A stretch of DNA of 64,000 nucleotides from Bisporella sp. PMI_857 (GCA_021307315.1 JAJSPD010000007.1:868001-932000), one strand, 5' to 3'; numbered from the stretch's first letter, positions 34,498-45,718 are shown. Notes: a model not told the origin generated them from the sequence alone. Translations and numbers: made by a program.

Positions 34498-36317
34498 ATG
34501 CAGACATATTATGTCTATGCCATTTCTGTTGCCGGATGCGTCCTCGCTACGCTTATTCTATTCGCAATCATGAAATATTTCAGATACCTGTTTCTGAAGA
34601 AGCTAATTTACCCTATTCTGATACCGCGACGCTACCACAATAGTATAACGAGATTCCAAATCTTGCTGCTTATATTATATGGCATTGCCAATGGATTATG
34701 CCTTCTTCTTCCACCATTGACAGCAAATGCAGCAAGATCCCGAGCTGGCTTTATGGCTTGCTTTAATATGCTTCCTTTATTCCTCGGAGAACGTACAAGC
34801 GTTATAGCCAATTTTTTTAATATACCACTAACCTCTTACTTTTTTGCACATCATTGGATCGGCAGAATGGCTATCCTTCATAGTTTTATACACATGCTCT
34901 TGGCCATAGCGTCGAAGGGATACGATAGTCGCTCTATTCCGTCAAGGACAGGGATATTTGTACGATATTGTTTGCATTATATTGAATTCACCAAGAAGAA
35001 TAACATATGATTAGGCCACAACCACAATGCTTGTTATTTTCGCTTCGTCGATCTACCCTATCCGAGAGCGTGTTTTCGAGGTTTTCTTTCGGCTCCATCA
35101 GTTCCTCGCTCTATTGGTTCTTGGATTGACATTTTGGCATTTATTTCCACTGGGTTGGGAGATGTGTATATACCCTACCATTGCACTTTGTCTATGGATC
35201 TTGCATATGGCGTACAGGTATTCAAGGTACAATATTGGCACACGAACCCATAATTTTCATATAACAAAATATCAACGGGCAGTCGAAGTCAAAGTTGATC
35301 TGGAAAGACGGTTCCAACCAAAACCAGGGCAATTTTTCTATGTACAATCGGGGGCTCTCCAAGCTTATGATAAATTTCAATCTCACCCTTTCATGGTTTT
35401 TTGGTGGGAAGAAGATCTTGCCCAGACATTCCCCAGCACAATAACGTTCCTTATCGAGACTAAACTGGGCTTCACGTCACGAGTCGCGAATGGAGCGCCA
35501 CATCAAAGAATTAGTCTCGATGGTCCACACGGGCAGAATATACCTGCAGAGAAATATGACACAGTCATCCTTGCCGCAAAGGGCATTGGGATTGCGGGGG
35601 TTCTAGCCTATGCCCAATACTTGATATGGATGAAATCTAGAAAACGTATACGAACTCGAAAGGTGGACATATATTGGGAGCTAGAGGATAACCAGCAAGA
35701 AGTCTGGGTGGGTCACTACTTTAACAAACTTGAAGACCAAAGTTCCAAGGTAATGATGATTAATTGTCTCCTTGATCAATACTAAAACCTTCGAAGCTAC
35801 CTGATCCGTTATTGCAAGTATGGTGCTATTTCAAGGAAAAGCCAGCCACTGAACCAGTTACGGCCTTCAATGAAACAAAAACAAAACAATTCTATCCTAA
35901 TTGCGATAACTACAAAGATTTAAGCGCAGCAGTCGGCTCTGTGGCAAGGAATTCACCGGGACGGAATATTGTTATTGGCAAGTTCATTCGTCGTTTGTAA
36001 TCAAAAAATGGGCTAATTACTGAACAGTCTGCGGCGATCCTGAGTTTGTGGGTAATATTCGCACCAAGGTCCTCAGCAAAATTTCAAAGGAGAAAATCAT
36101 CGAGTTCGTGGAAGCCGAGTTCCGACCTTCATCAGAGCCTCCCAGACACGACCAGCACATAAACATCGAGCTTCAACAAATTGCAAACACTTCAGAGATT
36201 AGTTGGCCGGTACAGAGAGAAGATAAGTCTGACAGAAAGGCTGCAATAAGACCCAAGAGGGGCGTTCGGCCGCCTTTAGAAGGTATACCGGCAGAAGAAG
36301 TGGTATCATTTGTGTAG
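34498..36317 (+). CDS. Ferric-chelate reductase (FRE family)
   Basis: Exons are 34498-34959, 35015-35749, 35797-35977 and 36028-36317. Introns are 55, 47 and 50 bp, giving 555 residues. The N-terminal half has about six TM helices with paired haem-binding histidines: HHWIGRMAILHSFIH and FRLHQFLALLVLGLTFWH, each pair 13-14 apart. The FAD-binding HPF motif is SHPFMVFWW. The NADPH site is LAAKGIGIAG, and the C-terminal VCGDPEFVG replaces the usual CGP. Expected role: transfer of electrons across the plasma membrane to reduce Fe3+ or Cu2+. Exon 3-4 is a GC-AG intron (GCAAGT), needed to keep the VCGDPEF motif in frame. It sits beside DUF3723 and patatin-like genes, a Starship-type grouping. Confidence 0.88.
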
Positions 36318-36954
36318 AGCGGTACTTGCAATGTATACTTAGCTCAATGGTTAATGAAGTTTGTGTAACCTTAGAGAGTTTGTAATTATTGTTCCGAGAA
36401 TCTCTTGTATCATGCTGTGGCTTTCTGTACGTACACTGAGATTTGAAGTATTTCACCATGTGGCGTGGCGCTTGTGGCTAAATTTAATCTGCCCTACGAT
36501 GGCTTACATTTATCCGACAACCCGCACCTTGACGTTATATGAAATATGGGTGAGAATATCAATGTCGGGCTAATGAATTTATAAGACCTCAAAAATCAGC
36601 CTTTTTGTTCACGGAGACTATTTCTGGAAACTGCCTAGCGCTCAAGTAACTAACATTTAGACTATGCATGTGTACGGAACTACGGACGTCAGGCAGGGTC
36701 AGATCAAGGAACATCTCGGACACGGGATCTCCGAATCTGGTACTGTGGACTTCGATCTCGAAAAGGAACTCAAAGAACATATCACTAATATGTGACCAAC
36801 ATTTAGTGCATGCATATCACACCTCCCAGCCGCGCGCTTGTCTCCCGCACAATTTCCTGTTTGTTGTGATAAATATCGACTGTTCCCTCGATCTCAATTA
36901 TCGTTATCTCGATAACCTTCGCAGCACAGCACCACATTTCTACATTCAATAATC

Positions 36955-37539
36955 ATGGTTGATCTCATATTTCAACACGGTAGAGACAAGGAAGAGAGAA
37001 CTCGTTTGAGAAAGAACTTTCCCTCACGTCTTAGAGGGGCGCAAAAGAAAGTATATGAGCTGTACTCTATTTACGGTGTTCGTTGTGCATTCTTTTGTAC
37101 AGATGGTCTTGAAACCTGGGGTTTTCAATCAGATCCCAATTACCCGTTTGCAGATGCCAATGTGAGTTACATCTGATCTGTTCCATAATCCTGCTAATCG
37201 AGCCAGATTGGCATCCCGAACATGGAAGGCCCAGATCATTATGTATCAGTTGCACACCGCAATCAGTCTACCATGAGTTCGGATCCAATATCTGAAAACA
37301 ATGATACCACCACGACTCAACATGAGCCACAATCTTCTACTGACGCCAATACTCTTCAATCTCCAATGATCTCACCACACACCTGGGACGCACTTGCTGA
37401 TAGCGAGATGCCTTCCCCCTTCGAATTAAACACCAATGAATCAATCTCCAACATACCAATCTCGAAACCGGTCACCCGAGCAATGAAGAGGAGAAGAGGG
37501 GATGAGAAAACCCGCCAAAAAAACAAGTATGGTTTTTGA
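36955..37539 (+). CDS. MADS-box-like DNA-binding protein
   Basis: Exon 1 is 36955-37161 and exon 2 is 37207-37539. A 45-bp intron (GTGAGT, GCTAATC branch, GCCAG) gives phase 0 and 179 residues. Residues about 10-60 follow the SRF/MADS pattern: RLRKNFPSRLRGAQKKVYELYSIYGVRCAFF, with the basic segment, KK.YEL and GV..A core. The rest is Ser/Thr/Asn-rich, with a basic RAMKRRRGDEKTRQKNK stretch near the end that could be a nuclear signal. Expected role: divergent transcription factor. The domain is short and degenerate, so I rate it below the classical families. It is convergent with the DUF3723 gene, 100 bp away. Confidence 0.55.
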
Positions 37540-37639
37540 AGCTACATATTGGAAGAGGCTAGAGCAATCGCGGATACTACTGCCATCGCCTTGATCGCGC
37601 CACATATACTTTCTTTGTCTGTAACATTGCAATGTTCTA

Positions 37640-40600
37640 TCAAGTTTTCTTCTTTTTATTATGTCTATTATCAAAGTTCTCATTCGCACTAGCATAGGAA
37701 TGTCGTGCAAGCTTCGGATAGTTATTGAATAATTGTTCCACATAACGCGGCTCCACCAAAACAAAACTTTCTCCTGCTCTATAGCATCTCATCATATGGT
37801 CAATGTGTTCTGATTTAACGCTCTTTGTCAGTCTTCCTTTGGTCATTATTCCTTTCCAACCTTCGCGCTGCTGTAGATATAGTTCGAGATTTTGCGTTGA
37901 TCTATTTAAGATTGTCATACCATTGTATTCATGAAAAGTAAATGCCACATTTTTAACAGCCTTCTGCTTCTTCTTCTCTTTTATTTGAGTTGCATTATAA
38001 GCGATCTCCATATTTGAGTTAAGTTCGGGTTGTTGTAGGCCACTACCAGACATCGGGGACACTTCTCTTTCCTGCTCGCCTGATGGGCTCGGGCCTAATA
38101 ATGATTGCCATTCTTGCACTAGTATCGAAGTTGTTTCAGATGCTGTAATCTCAGAATCTCGGTGCAAGCTGGCCCGTTCAAGAAAAGAACGACACTTTGG
38201 GGATGACAACTCCTGCTCAGCGCAGTCAGAGATAGTTTGGAAGATAAGGCTCGAAGCCTTGAATAAACTTACTTGCATACTACTACCTGTGCTTTGAGTG
38301 CTACTGCGTTTTGTTGTGTCAAGAAATGATCGGTGCGATTGAGGAAGCTGAGATTCTTCATCGCCCATCATAAAGATAGACTCGGAGTCCTGTATCAACG
38401 AACGCTTTTCCATCGTTGGGTCAAGAAACGATCGGTGCGATTGGGGAAACTGAAACTCTTCATCGCCCATCATAAAGATAGACCCAGAGTCCCGTATCGT
38501 TGGGTCAAGAAACGATCGGTGCGATTGTGTGATGCTATCTGTGCGCTGCGGTCTATCCTGGTCGATGCCGTCATTCGAACCAAGAAAGGAACGCTTATCT
38601 AGCGAAAATTCACTGCCATTTGAAAGTCTTGTCGTGGCTCCATGCTCCGCATGGGTTTGTGGTGTATGCATTGGAGATATATTTGCAGGAGTGAGGAACG
38701 ACCGATATCGGTCAATTATCCTCAAGTCGCCTGATACTTCGCCCAAGCTGGAAGTACTACGACCGGATGCAAGGAAAGAACGAGGACTTTGTGGTTGGAT
38801 TTCCATGCTTTCTGTATTGGCCGAACGTAGGGACTGCAAAGCTCTTCCATTCCTATCTGCATGAGATTTAGTCACTGCATCATGGTCAAGCGATGCCTGT
38901 TCGTTTATGGGACTTTGTATGACCTCAGTTCCACCTTGTGATGCGTTTTGTGAATTGTAAAAATCGTAGATGGCGTCTATTTCATCTCGGTGAGAAAGTT
39001 CGTCAAGCGATACATTTCTTAACGAAGTCCTACTCTCTCGCTCATCACCACGGAAGGTGGTTTCTAAGCGCTGTGTTAGATCGATCAACGCCGATGATGG
39101 CGTACCACAGCATGCTGTGGAAGCATTTGATGATCTCGATTGACTTTGACTAGTTGAGGTTGTACTTGAGTTCGCAGATGTGGTATGGTATCTTGGCTGT
39201 CTGAAGTTATGCTCTGAAGCATTGTTACAGGACTCCAAAGCAGATGGTCTGACAGGTTGGTCCCCCATGGGATTTGGAGAGCCTTGGTCTGCAACTAAGA
39301 TAGATGGAGCTATGGGAATCGAAAAGCTGTGTTCCAACACAATTTTACTCCATGTAGTGCCAAAGAATGCTCGCATGAAATCTTGCTGAACAAACATAAC
39401 AGTCGGTTCTAAAGTCAGTTCTTTGGCAGCTGCAACCATGTTTGGAATATACAGCTTAGCTCTTATTTCCTTATAAGCGTTGACGAATGGTCGACCACAA
39501 CGTCGGCGTGGCCCTTCACCCACGGATGGTACCGTTGCGTGCGGCATTGTGTATGGTAGGTTAAAGCCTCGTAAATCTAGCAGACTTTGTTTAATCTTTT
39601 CGCTGTGGTAACCCAGCAATTGCACTCGTTTTAAGCACCAATATTGCTGTTGTGGATCCATCGCACCGTGTATGACCTCCTGTTTAGAATCTTTCCGAGG
39701 GGAATGCTTACTCAGCGAAGCAAATTGACGGAGAACTATTACGAAGAGGTGTAGAAATGCAATCTTTGAATACTCTTCCTCGTACGGATTTAGCGTTATG
39801 TGTCTGAATTCAGAGTCATTAACCTCTACGATCGGGGCTGGCGGCGGATGCCACATACGAGGCGAGGCCATGTATTGACGAAGGCTAACTTTTACTCTTT
39901 CAGTACAGATCAGGTTTTTGATTATTTTGACGCCTATTTCAAAGTAGTTAAGGCTCTCATGAAAAGTTTTAAGGCTAGGTATGATAAGTTTCAGCTCAAG
40001 TATGGCTATTTTTATCTTTCGCCGCGTGTCTGGATCGCTGATACCTGGGAAAATGATATTTCCGTCCATGGCGCGAATGATGTAATCTCGATCCGATACA
40101 CTGTTTGCAGGGCACCTATTCTCCAGGTTGCGAACGGTCCCTATGTCAACAAAGCCTCGTAGTTGAGTGTCTTTTAATGTAATGTTGTTCCAAACTTCCA
40201 AAATATTATGCTCTAGATAGTTGGTAACTTCTTCAGGGCATCGCAAAGCGAAATGCCTTGAAATATTCCCGATTTCTAGACCGCACCAGATCCCTGGGAA
40301 ATCGAGGAGTAAGTCAAATGATTTCTTGAGCGGGTCTCTCAAGAGTCGTTGGAGAATTGTCCTTTTGGAATTACTTAGAGTAAGCATCCATTCTTGAACA
40401 ATATCTTCTTCTTCTTTATAATACCGCACTTTCCTATATACTTCGCCATCAGAGAGTGGCGCAACTCCAGGCTCACTTAAAAATAGCTCAATAGTCCACC
40501 ATGCATCCTGAGAATGGAGGAAAAGTTTTGCGGCTTCTATCCGATGCCTTCCGAAGAGGCACAAGACCTTTGAGCCTCCAGTGTATAGAGTTGGTCTGTA

Positions 40601-40873
40601 ATTCGTGTCTGTGGTGGAGCGTTGGAGGTTAGATAGAGTTAGAGATGAGAATTCGAGGATATTCATAAGTTCGTTCCCACGAACAACTGCGGAGATGTAG
40701 AATTTCGGGTTACCACGATCACAACCATTTCTACTCTTCTGATAACCCTCCACTAAGGAAGCGATTATTCTATCATCTTTCTGACGATTAAATGGCTGAT
40801 CTGAAGAGTTGAAGATAAGAGAGTCTAAACTAATAGCTCCTATGCCAATACTTTGGCACAAGTTGATACTCAT
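37640..40873 (-). CDS. DUF3723 protein with RSFL repeats
   Basis: An uninterrupted frame of 1077 residues. The N-terminal half carries the DUF3723 signature: VLCLFGRHRIEAAKLFL, WWTIELFL, DGEVYRKVRYY, FDLLLDFPGIWCGLEIG. A long Ser/Thr/Gln-rich tail follows, in which the tetrapeptide RSFL recurs seven times, each within a short Pro/Asp-rich context. The last 120 residues are globular (FTFHEYNGMTIL, YLQQREGWKGIMTKG, MRCYRAGESFVLVEPRYV). DUF3723 has no assigned biochemistry but is a recurrent Starship accessory class (d37). The GRHRIEAA motif resembles the ParB/Srx fold signature, which is my inference. It diverges from the patatin-like gene. Confidence 0.8.
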   Translation of the reverse strand: MSINLCQSIGIGAISLDSLIFNSSDQPFNRQKDDRIIASLVEGYQKSRNGCDRGNPKFYISAVVRGNELMNILEFSSLTLSNLQRSTTDTNYRPTLYTGGSKVLCLFGRHRIEAAKLFLHSQDAWWTIELFLSEPGVAPLSDGEVYRKVRYYKEEEDIVQEWMLTLSNSKRTILQRLLRDPLKKSFDLLLDFPGIWCGLEIGNISRHFALRCPEEVTNYLEHNILEVWNNITLKDTQLRGFVDIGTVRNLENRCPANSVSDRDYIIRAMDGNIIFPGISDPDTRRKIKIAILELKLIIPSLKTFHESLNYFEIGVKIIKNLICTERVKVSLRQYMASPRMWHPPPAPIVEVNDSEFRHITLNPYEEEYSKIAFLHLFVIVLRQFASLSKHSPRKDSKQEVIHGAMDPQQQYWCLKRVQLLGYHSEKIKQSLLDLRGFNLPYTMPHATVPSVGEGPRRRCGRPFVNAYKEIRAKLYIPNMVAAAKELTLEPTVMFVQQDFMRAFFGTTWSKIVLEHSFSIPIAPSILVADQGSPNPMGDQPVRPSALESCNNASEHNFRQPRYHTTSANSSTTSTSQSQSRSSNASTACCGTPSSALIDLTQRLETTFRGDERESRTSLRNVSLDELSHRDEIDAIYDFYNSQNASQGGTEVIQSPINEQASLDHDAVTKSHADRNGRALQSLRSANTESMEIQPQSPRSFLASGRSTSSLGEVSGDLRIIDRYRSFLTPANISPMHTPQTHAEHGATTRLSNGSEFSLDKRSFLGSNDGIDQDRPQRTDSITQSHRSFLDPTIRDSGSIFMMGDEEFQFPQSHRSFLDPTMEKRSLIQDSESIFMMGDEESQLPQSHRSFLDTTKRSSTQSTGSSMQVSLFKASSLIFQTISDCAEQELSSPKCRSFLERASLHRDSEITASETTSILVQEWQSLLGPSPSGEQEREVSPMSGSGLQQPELNSNMEIAYNATQIKEKKKQKAVKNVAFTFHEYNGMTILNRSTQNLELYLQQREGWKGIMTKGRLTKSVKSEHIDHMMRCYRAGESFVLVEPRYVEQLFNNYPKLARHSYASANENFDNRHNKKKKT
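38315..38525 (-). repeat. Internal coding repeat of the DUF3723 gene
   Basis: Blocks with agaaacgatcggtgcgatt followed by ctcttcatcgcccatcataaagatag recur two to three times within 210 bp. They encode the SHRSFLDPT...SIFMMGDEE units. Confidence 0.8.
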
Positions 40874-41004
40874 TATTGCATACGAAGAAAATTACCTTTC
40901 AATCTTTCTTTACATCTTTCGCAAATATTCAGGTATAATTGATTTTTTGGGTGATATGGATTTTGAGATTTGATATCCAGAAATTGATTACCAGATTAGT
41001 AAAT

Positions 41005-41690
41005 AGCAATACTATTAAAAAGACTAATATTACAAAAAGTTACTATTACAAAAATTAATACTAAAAAATTTAATGTCAAAAAAATTAATATCAAAAAATT
41101 AATATCAAAAAAATTAATATCAAAAAATTAATATCCAAAAAATTAATACTACAAAAATTAACAGTAAAAAAATTAACAGTAACAGATTAACAGTAAATTA
41201 ACAGTAAAAAATTAACAGTAAAAAAATTAACAGTAAAAGATTAACCGTAAATTAACAGTAAAAAATTAACAGTAAAAAAATTAACAGTAGAAAAATTAAC
41301 AGTAGAAAAATTAACAGTAGAAAATTAATATTAAAAAAACTAACATTAAAAAAACTAATATTACAAAAATTAATACTAAAAAAATTAACAGTAAAAAAAC
41401 TAGTATTAAAAAAACTAATTGTTGGTTAACTTAGGAATTTATCACGTAGCAAAAGGTCGTAGTATCTTGTACTACGCTCTTGCTGGTGTGATTATGATTC
41501 CTTGTTGTTGCTATAGAGTTCTATACTACAGTTTTGATGTGGTGTTTTGGAATGACCCACAATAACACATGACCAGAGGTCATGTGACCAAATACATGGT
41601 TGTAGTTATTCCGACACTAATATTAAAAAAACTAATATTAGAAAAACTAATATCACAAAATTAATAGTAAAACAAGCCAAAAAATTATGA
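41005..41690. repeat. AT-rich minisatellite array
   Basis: Imperfect units of about 13-15 bp built on ttaacagtaaaaaa, ttaatatcaaaaaa and ctaatattaaaaaa. The array runs from about 41005 to 41419 and resumes at 41617-41690 after a solo LTR. It lies in the divergent region between the DUF3723 and patatin-like genes. Confidence 0.88.
41420..41616. mobile_element. Solo LTR with 5-bp target duplication
   Basis: A 197-bp non-repetitive segment starts TGTTGG and ends CCGACA (terminal near-palindrome TG...CA). It is flanked on both sides by ctaat (41415-41419 and 41617-41621). It interrupts the AT array. It contains two perfect hairpins: CACATGACC-aga-GGTCATGTG and CGTAGTA-tcttg-TACTACG. It is unrelated to the LTRs at 248 and 1912. 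This is the signature of an LTR left by recombination between the two ends of a retroelement. Confidence 0.8.
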
Positions 41691-41951
41691 TATTTATGTA
41701 TGAATGAGGTCGAGGCTTAATTGAATGGAGGTAGGGATATGGGTGCTTGGAGAAGCTAAAATTAGTAAAGCGTTTTCTGTTTTTGAAATTTCTAATTTAT
41801 GTTTTGGTTTCGGCTTTTTGAGAATATTGATGATGGAAACAGAAACTGATTTCTCAGAATTGAATTCATTGAGGCCGAGAAATCTCATGTGCCATGCAGA
41901 GAAGAAATATTATAAGCCAAGGAGGCAGGCAAATTGCATGACATACCCAAT

Positions 41952-44900
41952 ATGTTGACATCATCTATCTGGCTTGATCTGAGGCTACTACGTAGCCCAG
42001 ATTGCAATCCAGTTCTTGAAGAGCATTTCAGACCCCTTTCAAGCATCAAAGATGCTTCATATCCACAAATTGTTATGTTCATAGGGAAAAAAGCTAAAAC
42101 GCTACATTTAGCAGACATATTTTCCGTTCGAAACACACTGGACCATAACAAAATTCATCTGAATAATGTTACTGGTTACAATGAATCTCAGTCGCCAATT
42201 CTGGTAGCCGACTGTGAAATGCATGACATGTCAAGATGGAAAAAGGCTTTAGCTCGAACCAGATTAGGTGAAACGGAGCATCATTCCCTTCGATGGTGTT
42301 CAATCGATTCCAATTCAGCGCCAACTTTGGTATACTCGCAGCTTGTTCTTCCATTCAGTACACTCGCTTGCTTCTTTGCAAGCGATTTCGGTGGCACTCG
42401 TAAAGTTGCAAGCATTCTAGCATCATGGCTCGTAGTCATGAGTAACACAGTGTCAAAGCAACCGATAGCTGTCAATTCAAAGATATTGATCGTGGTAGAC
42501 TGGGATGACATCAGCACATTTGATGAGAAACTCATAACGATAGAATTTATGCAACAACTTCGGCAAGAGACAGATAAAAGACGCTCTTCTTTGATGCAAA
42601 AGAATAAGGATCCTCTTTCCAACAACGAGTTTAACGAATTGCTTCGAGGTCAGTTTGGAGACGTTCGGGTTGTTCCGCTCTTGCGGATAGGTAATGAGGA
42701 TGTCGGCATCAGATCTAAACAGGTCGACAGGCTAAGGACAAGGATTCTACAGGAATCTCAAGATGTTCAGAATCTTCGGATTTCTGCTAGAATGGCATTC
42801 TCGGCGCATCATCTTAAGTCACTCTTTCACTCAGCTTGCATTCATTTTGCGAAGGATATCGTCACGCCATTCGAATTTATAAAGGCAGCGCGCATTGAGA
42901 ATCCAATCCCTTGGGATTTTCATTTGCATCTTGCTACCTTGATGAAGCTTTCCAAACCTCCATTTTTGATGCTGTTTGTGGCGCCTGTCATTGCCTCAGC
43001 GCTTGCTCTTGATGCCTATCCGCGGAAAATGCATAGTAAGTGCACTCAAAAAATATGCTGCAATGACTTACGCTTGCTTAGCCTTCGATCCTGAATATAT
43101 GTTTGAAAGTTGGTATAGCAAAGTGTTAAGACAGTTACAAAATGAGGTCAATGTACTCGGACCGGAGACATATATGCAGTTCCGGTCAAAGGTTAAAACA
43201 ACCTTCTGTCAGCAAATACAGCAATGCTACGATCGCTCCAGTGATATGTCCGATATGCATCAAGAGATTCTAACTAAGTTCTCTGGTGTATGGATGGAAT
43301 TATTGAGCCATAGAACGTGCCTCCGTTGTATTGCACGGCCGCCCCAGCAAATGTTGTCTTGTGGCCACTCGCTCTGCGATCCATGTGTCTCTAATTATGG
43401 CTGGACTTTTGGAGAAGATCCATGGAAGTTTTCAATAAAGCGTTGCCCCTTGTGTCAAAGTCCTAACCAAGTCGAATTCCATTTGAAACCAGATACAGCC
43501 GGCGTTCGATGTTTGGTTTTCGATGGCTATGACAAGTTGGATATACAAAGATTAAAAACACTTGAGAGGAACGTCGGACTACCTCTAAAGCTTCCAGATC
43601 TGTTCGACATTTGTACCGCTGCTGGACTGGGTACGTAATATCAATATATACCGAGCAATTGCTAAAACATGAATAGGCGCTTTAGTAAGCCTCCATATAT
43701 TCTGCAAGGGCAATAGTATCGATGATTGTCAAGAGGAGCTCTTCAATAATTCTCTTTTGCCTTTAGAGGACGATGAAAGGATTGCCGGTCCTGGGGCACA
43801 TGAGGTCGAGGTCAACAAAAGACCTGCACAACATTGGTCTTCGATACATGAACATGTCTTCAATGCTCAACAATGGACAAAGTCACTGAGCTTTAAGCCT
43901 TCCATCAACCACGCTCTGAAGAAGGTCTTCACTCCGGGAGGAGGGTTATTTCAGTGCAATGGGCAAACAAAAATATCGGTAGCAGCAATGACGGAGAAGC
44001 ATTCTGTACCTTGTATATTTGCGAATTATAATAAAAGCATGCATAAATCCGAAGGAGAAGTATTGATACGCCCACGTAATACCAAGCGAGAGATTTTTCT
44101 TTGGGAAATGTAAGCGAGAAGCATTATCATTGTAACTTCTACTAATACGATGCAGTGCTCGAATCTCGACTAGGTAATTCTATACCTACAAACTTGTCTG
44201 AATTCAAAATTAACTCAATGTAGCGTAAAACCATTCGTGGGATACAAGCAGAAGAAACGAAAAAGCACAAATGGGCTTATAAACATGGCTTTGAGAGAAC
44301 AAGATGCGATTTGGTCTCGTCAGCGAAAGCCAGTAGACGTTCTCATATGCTTGGGTGAAAACCCTGGAGATCCCCCACCAAAAATCCCATCTATCCCGTG
44401 TATAATTGACCAGCGCTATATGTACGATGCAGAACAAAATGCAGTGACTGGCGCTGATCGGCTGCTTGCATCTCTTTTCTATATTGAGCTTTTGGCGGTA
44501 CCACAACTAGTTGATATCGGATTTCGATGCAGTGGGCATATTTACTGCCGACTTCGCTCTGATACGGAAGCTTACCAGATATTGATCACTCGACTACAAA
44601 CGACGAAGGCGCATTTCTACTATGCTGGAAAAATGGTACCTTGTATCACAAACCAGATATACAATCAAATGCGTGACGGAGTCGGCTTCTCAAGATATTT
44701 TGAGATCGAGACGCCATCCCTCGATACCGTGCTTGATATCCGGATTGACGGCATTACGAAGTCAATCATGAGTATCAGCAACTGCCCATATATACTTAAC
44801 ACCCTGATCGCCGATCAGAAGCTCAATTGTGTTTTTGGGAGTAGTGAGCGTAGGCGTGTTTACGCTGGAATATCAATGGACAGCTCAAATCCGTGTATAA

Positions 44901-45183
44901 TCGAGTGAGCACAGCAAGCGATCACCATTGTTGGATCTTAGGACTGACATGCCAAGATGTTGAGCACGTCCGTGATGAGGCGCAACTAAGCGACTTAGTG
45001 CTTATAGCAAAGCCATCAACCATTTGCGCCAAGAGAGGTTATATGTGGCTAGTTCCTCTCGCCAGTAAAAATATGATCAGGTATAGGAAATTAATCAAAA
45101 GGAACTGGATGAACGTTGAAATAAGGCAAATGAGCTACGAAGCACATCCTCAAGCAATAACACTCTCATTCACTTTTTCGTGA
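41952..45183 (+). CDS. RING-patatin-like protein with lost catalytic dyad
   Basis: Exons are 41952-43035, 43082-43630, 43677-44109, 44156-44173 (an 18-bp microexon), 44224-44843 and 44915-45183. All introns are GT-AG and in phase, giving 990 residues. A RING-like zinc motif lies near residues 440-490 (CLRCIARPPQ, LSCGHSLCDPC, CPLC). A patatin fold follows: GVRCLVFDGYDKLD where DGGGxRG is expected, DICTAAGLGALVSL where GxSxG is expected, and STNGL where the DG(G/A) Asp is expected. The nucleophile Ser and the Asp are both replaced. The C-terminus matches fungal RING-patatin proteins (LNCVFGS..., VEIRQM). Expected role: a non-catalytic patatin. Patatin-like proteins are a Starship accessory class (plp). 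The 71-bp last intron is supported by homology pattern, not by a strong branch site. Confidence 0.75.
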
Positions 45184-45718
45184 TTCCAAAGTGGCACCTT
45201 GGCGTACTTCTGCCCTGCAACCACATTTTGTTCCACGGTAAGCTTTTCCTGTATAACCCCGAGTCTCTCTAGAAACACTGCCGCCCTTGAAGAATCTATC
45301 TTGGAACTCTCAGGTTCTACAGATCCGTGTTTTCAAGCTCCTAAACCTCCGCGACCTGGGAGGCAGCACAATGTGTAATTTGTATTTCGAACCTAAGTTA
45401 TTAAGGTAAGCAATGCCATATTTTTGTAAGCCATACCGGCCATATTTCATATTAATCCTTGAACCTTCACCCCACCTTGCTACTAGTATTTTACCTCCAT
45501 GGGAAGCTCGCACAATTTTCCTCTATTGCATGGTGGTTGGGCAGGCATTGTCGTCCTCCCATGTCTGTATAGGCTCTAAGTGAGAAGGGCATTATCACTC
45601 TGCTCTCTGTGCTCACCACCCCTGAGTTAAAGGTAGAATTGCCAGATCACATGATGGCCAACCTCGTGATCATGCACGGGCCACAGGACCGAGCCCTGGC
45701 ATTGTGGCCATTTCACGA
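45184..45718. other. Convergent intergenic interval
   Basis: About 530 bp between the convergent patatin-like and JmjC-SET genes. A short minus-strand frame at 45310-45513 shows nothing recognisable. Confidence 0.5.

Noticed and set aside
41005..41419. Regular AT repeats considered as a CRISPR array
   Set aside because: No constant repeat/unique spacer structure, a eukaryotic context, and units of 13-15 bp. It is a minisatellite.
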